Shown in pieces: positions 61,965 through 64,000 of a DNA stretch of 64,000 bases. Origin of the DNA: Cloacimonetes bacterium UBA6097 (lineage in GTDB: Bacteria; Cloacimonadota; Cloacimonadia; Cloacimonadales; Cloacimonadaceae); NCBI GenBank assembly GCA_002435865.1, contig DIWV01000007.1, positions 363,611-427,610 of the forward strand, read 5' to 3'. A program made the translations under genes and the position numbers. The stretch's first letter is position 1. The number at the start of each line of letters is the position of its first letter. The notes beneath the pieces are model-generated. The model was not told the DNA's origin. It saw only the letters and a list, made by a program, of their open reading frames with translations, and searched no databases.

Positions 61965-64000
61965 ATGAAGAAGTTTATTTTTATTCTGATGGTAATATCT
62001 CTTTTAAACGCAATTCTCTACTCACAACTATTTAAAAACACTTTCAACATAACTAATGATAGTGCTTCAATAGGTGGCTCAACAGATAAGCGACAGAGAC
62101 TTATTGCAACTGATTTATTCATTTCAGAGTATGTAGAGGGATCATCTCATCAACAAGCTATTGAGATATTTAATGGAACTGGAACTGCTATAGATCTTTC
62201 AACCGTATCATTAAAAATACAACTAAATGGTGTCGGAGATTTTGGTAACGAGCTGAGTTTAAGCGGAACATTAGACAATGAAGATGTTTATGTCATAGTC
62301 AATTCTTACACTGGTGGAGCAAATTTGACAAATGAGCCTTATGTTGATATGGCAACTACTAGTCCTGTGCTTACTTTTAATGGTAATGATGTTGTGGGCT
62401 TATTTAGGAGCGGTTTATTGATTGATGTTGTGGGCATAGTTGACCTTGTGAATAACTGGGGAACAGATATAACTTTGGTGAGGGATTACAACATTGTAAG
62501 CCCTGTCACAAATTTCACGTTTGATGACTGGACGCAATATCCTATAGATACTTTTGCTTACTTGGGTTCACACTATTTTGTTTTTGGTTATGCCAATTTC
62601 ACTGATATCAGTGCAAATTTGACTGGAGTTGATATGAGTTCAGCTGCCTGGGGCGATTATGATAATGACGGTGATTTGGATATAATTCTTGGTGGTTTCA
62701 CGGGAAGTAATTCTTTGTATATCTCTAAAATATACAGAAACGATGGAAATAACACTTTTATAAATATCAATGCTAACTTATTGGGCATAGCACGTGGTGC
62801 AGTAATTTGGGGTGATTACGATAATGATGGAGATTTGGATGTTTTGTTAAATGGTCATCAAAATTCGAGTCCTTATTATCTATCCAAAATCTATCGTAAT
62901 GATGGCTTTGACACTTTTACAGATATTAATGCAAATTTGCTTAATGCTGATTATAGCACAGCAGCATGGGGTGACTACGACAATGATGGTGACTTGGATA
63001 TACTGTTAACAGGTGCTGTTGGACTTCCCCCATATCAAACTAAAATATACCGAAATAATGGTAATAGCACTTTTACTGAAATTAATACTAATTTGACTGG
63101 AGTTGCTAGAGGCTCAACAGCTTGGGGGGATTATGATAATGACGGTGATTTGGATATACTGCTAACAGGACTTACAGGAACTAATTCCGATACTGCAAAA
63201 GTATATCGTAATGATGGCTATGGTACGTTTATAGATATCAATGCTAATTTGATTGGTGTTAGTTATAGCTCAGCAGTATGGGGTGATTATGACAATGATG
63301 GTGATTTGGATATTCTTTTAACTGGAGCTTCATCCACAAGTACCTATCGAATCTCTAAAGTCTATCGCAATGATAGTGGTACTTTTACAGATATTAATGC
63401 TAATCTATCAGGGACTAATATTGGTTCTGCTGCCTGGGGAGATTATAACAATGATGGTAACTTGGATATACTGTTAACTGGCAATGCAAGCTATGGTACT
63501 GAAACAAAAATATATCGAAATAATGGTAATAGCACTTTTCGCGAGATTGACTCAGGCTTATCAAATTTACATAGTAGCTCTGCGTCATGGGGTGATTATG
63601 ACAATGATGGTGATTTAGATATTTTAATAGTAGGTAGTCCAGAAGATCTATCCCCGCCAGTTTCCAAAGTATTTCGCAATGACTACGATATAGCCAATTC
63701 TCCACCTCTAAGTCCTACAAACCTTCATAATACTATTGAAAGCGTCTATGTAACATTCACTTGGGATAGCTCATTGGATGACAACACGCCAGTTTCTGGA
63801 TTGAACTACAATTTGAGAATAGGAACAACTCCAGGAGGATGCGAGATTTCATCACCAATGTCTAACGCTTCAGGTCATAGATTTATACCACAAAAAGGCT
63901 ATGCTAATGGGAATTGCAGTTGGAGAATACTTCATTCTAGTTTACCTAATAATATTTATTGGAGTGTGCAAGCAATTGATGGAGCTTTTGCAGGTTCACA
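61965..64000 (+). CDS. Surface protein with LTD-like domain and FG-GAP/VCBS repeats (truncated at window edge)
   Basis: The frame is open from the ATG at 61965 (AAAGGTGGATGAG site) to the window edge, at least 678 residues; I translated it by hand. A signal peptide is followed by a lamin-tail-like domain (about 45-180, LFISEYVEGSSHQQAIEIFN). Then come seven FG-GAP/VCBS-type blades, each with WGDYDNDGDLDI (the sixth reads WGDYNNDGNLDI), a calcium-binding DxDxDG-like loop, at intervals of about 53 residues. The last 100 residues start an FN3-like domain (SPTNLHNTIESVYVTFTWDS). A sorting domain is expected beyond the edge. Its role is probably adhesion or surface binding; this is inferred. Confidence 0.8.
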   Translation, partial: MKKFIFILMVISLLNAILYSQLFKNTFNITNDSASIGGSTDKRQRLIATDLFISEYVEGSSHQQAIEIFNGTGTAIDLSTVSLKIQLNGVGDFGNELSLSGTLDNEDVYVIVNSYTGGANLTNEPYVDMATTSPVLTFNGNDVVGLFRSGLLIDVVGIVDLVNNWGTDITLVRDYNIVSPVTNFTFDDWTQYPIDTFAYLGSHYFVFGYANFTDISANLTGVDMSSAAWGDYDNDGDLDIILGGFTGSNSLYISKIYRNDGNNTFININANLLGIARGAVIWGDYDNDGDLDVLLNGHQNSSPYYLSKIYRNDGFDTFTDINANLLNADYSTAAWGDYDNDGDLDILLTGAVGLPPYQTKIYRNNGNSTFTEINTNLTGVARGSTAWGDYDNDGDLDILLTGLTGTNSDTAKVYRNDGYGTFIDINANLIGVSYSSAVWGDYDNDGDLDILLTGASSTSTYRISKVYRNDSGTFTDINANLSGTNIGSAAWGDYNNDGNLDILLTGNASYGTETKIYRNNGNSTFREIDSGLSNLHSSSASWGDYDNDGDLDILIVGSPEDLSPPVSKVFRNDYDIANSPPLSPTNLHNTIESVYVTFTWDSSLDDNTPVSGLNYNLRIGTTPGGCEISSPMSNASGHRFIPQKGYANGNCSWRILHSSLPNNIYWSVQAIDGAFAGS

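Overview
The window looks like a chromosomal segment of a Gram-negative, low-GC bacterium of the FCB group, most likely Candidatus Cloacimonadota. The reasons are an LpxH-type lipid A enzyme and a FadL-type porin (outer membrane), several secreted proteins that end in a YPNPF... type A sorting/FlgD-like domain, an unusually long SecA with the insertion seen in FCB bacteria, a cytoplasmic tricorn-type protease, and many short palindromic intergenic repeats. The phylum is inferred from family content; there is no rRNA or marker tree here. Genes are densely packed in short operons with clear GGAGG-type ribosome sites, several of which correct the start codon.

Layout. 1-7046 (minus): a truncated secreted endonuclease I, a glycosyltransferase-like protein, the TldD/TldE protease pair behind a winged-helix regulator, and a secreted sorting-domain protein. 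7047-8256: a gene-free stretch packed with three families of palindromic repeats. 8257-13704 (plus): a heterodimeric ABC exporter, MntP and a QueG-like Fe-S protein. 13717-14627 (minus): two cysteine-rich DUF3795 proteins. 14921-17777 (plus): RmuC and a FadL-family porin, each with a visible sigma70-type promoter. 17846-19983 (minus): an aminotransferase and a SpoVG-like protein with a long Arg/Ser/Asp-rich tail. 20265-27129 (plus): an operon ribH-nusB-GT2-radical SAM-membrane protein-DUF4159-lpxH, then a secreted protein. 27617-43000 (minus): tricorn protease, a CAU tRNA, secA-topA-ABC permease-SBBP protein, a lipoprotein, rlmD, a polyprenol-phosphate mannosyltransferase and a hexapeptide-repeat acyltransferase. 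43168-44373 (plus): a small membrane protein and a Xer recombinase.

44878-53116 (minus) is the most interesting part: a five-gene cassette of unknown function that encodes only membrane-anchored proteins. Two paralogous giants (fibronectin-like exterior, one membrane span, a highly conserved cytoplasmic DUF6754-like domain and a final span) flank two six-span proteins and a protein whose globular domain is held between two membrane anchors. One terminator follows. It reads as a single membrane complex.

53231-64000: a methyltransferase, groEL under a near-perfect CIRCE operator (no groES beside it), a flavodoxin, then on the plus strand a nucleotidyltransferase, a secreted sorting-domain protein, an S41 peptidase, a lipoprotein and a truncated FG-GAP/VCBS repeat surface protein.

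Three dispersed repeat families recur at 7.1-8.1, 27.2-27.4, 44.4-44.8 and 56.5-56.7 kb. In one of them the arms of a hairpin change together between copies, which suggests that the fold itself is under selection.
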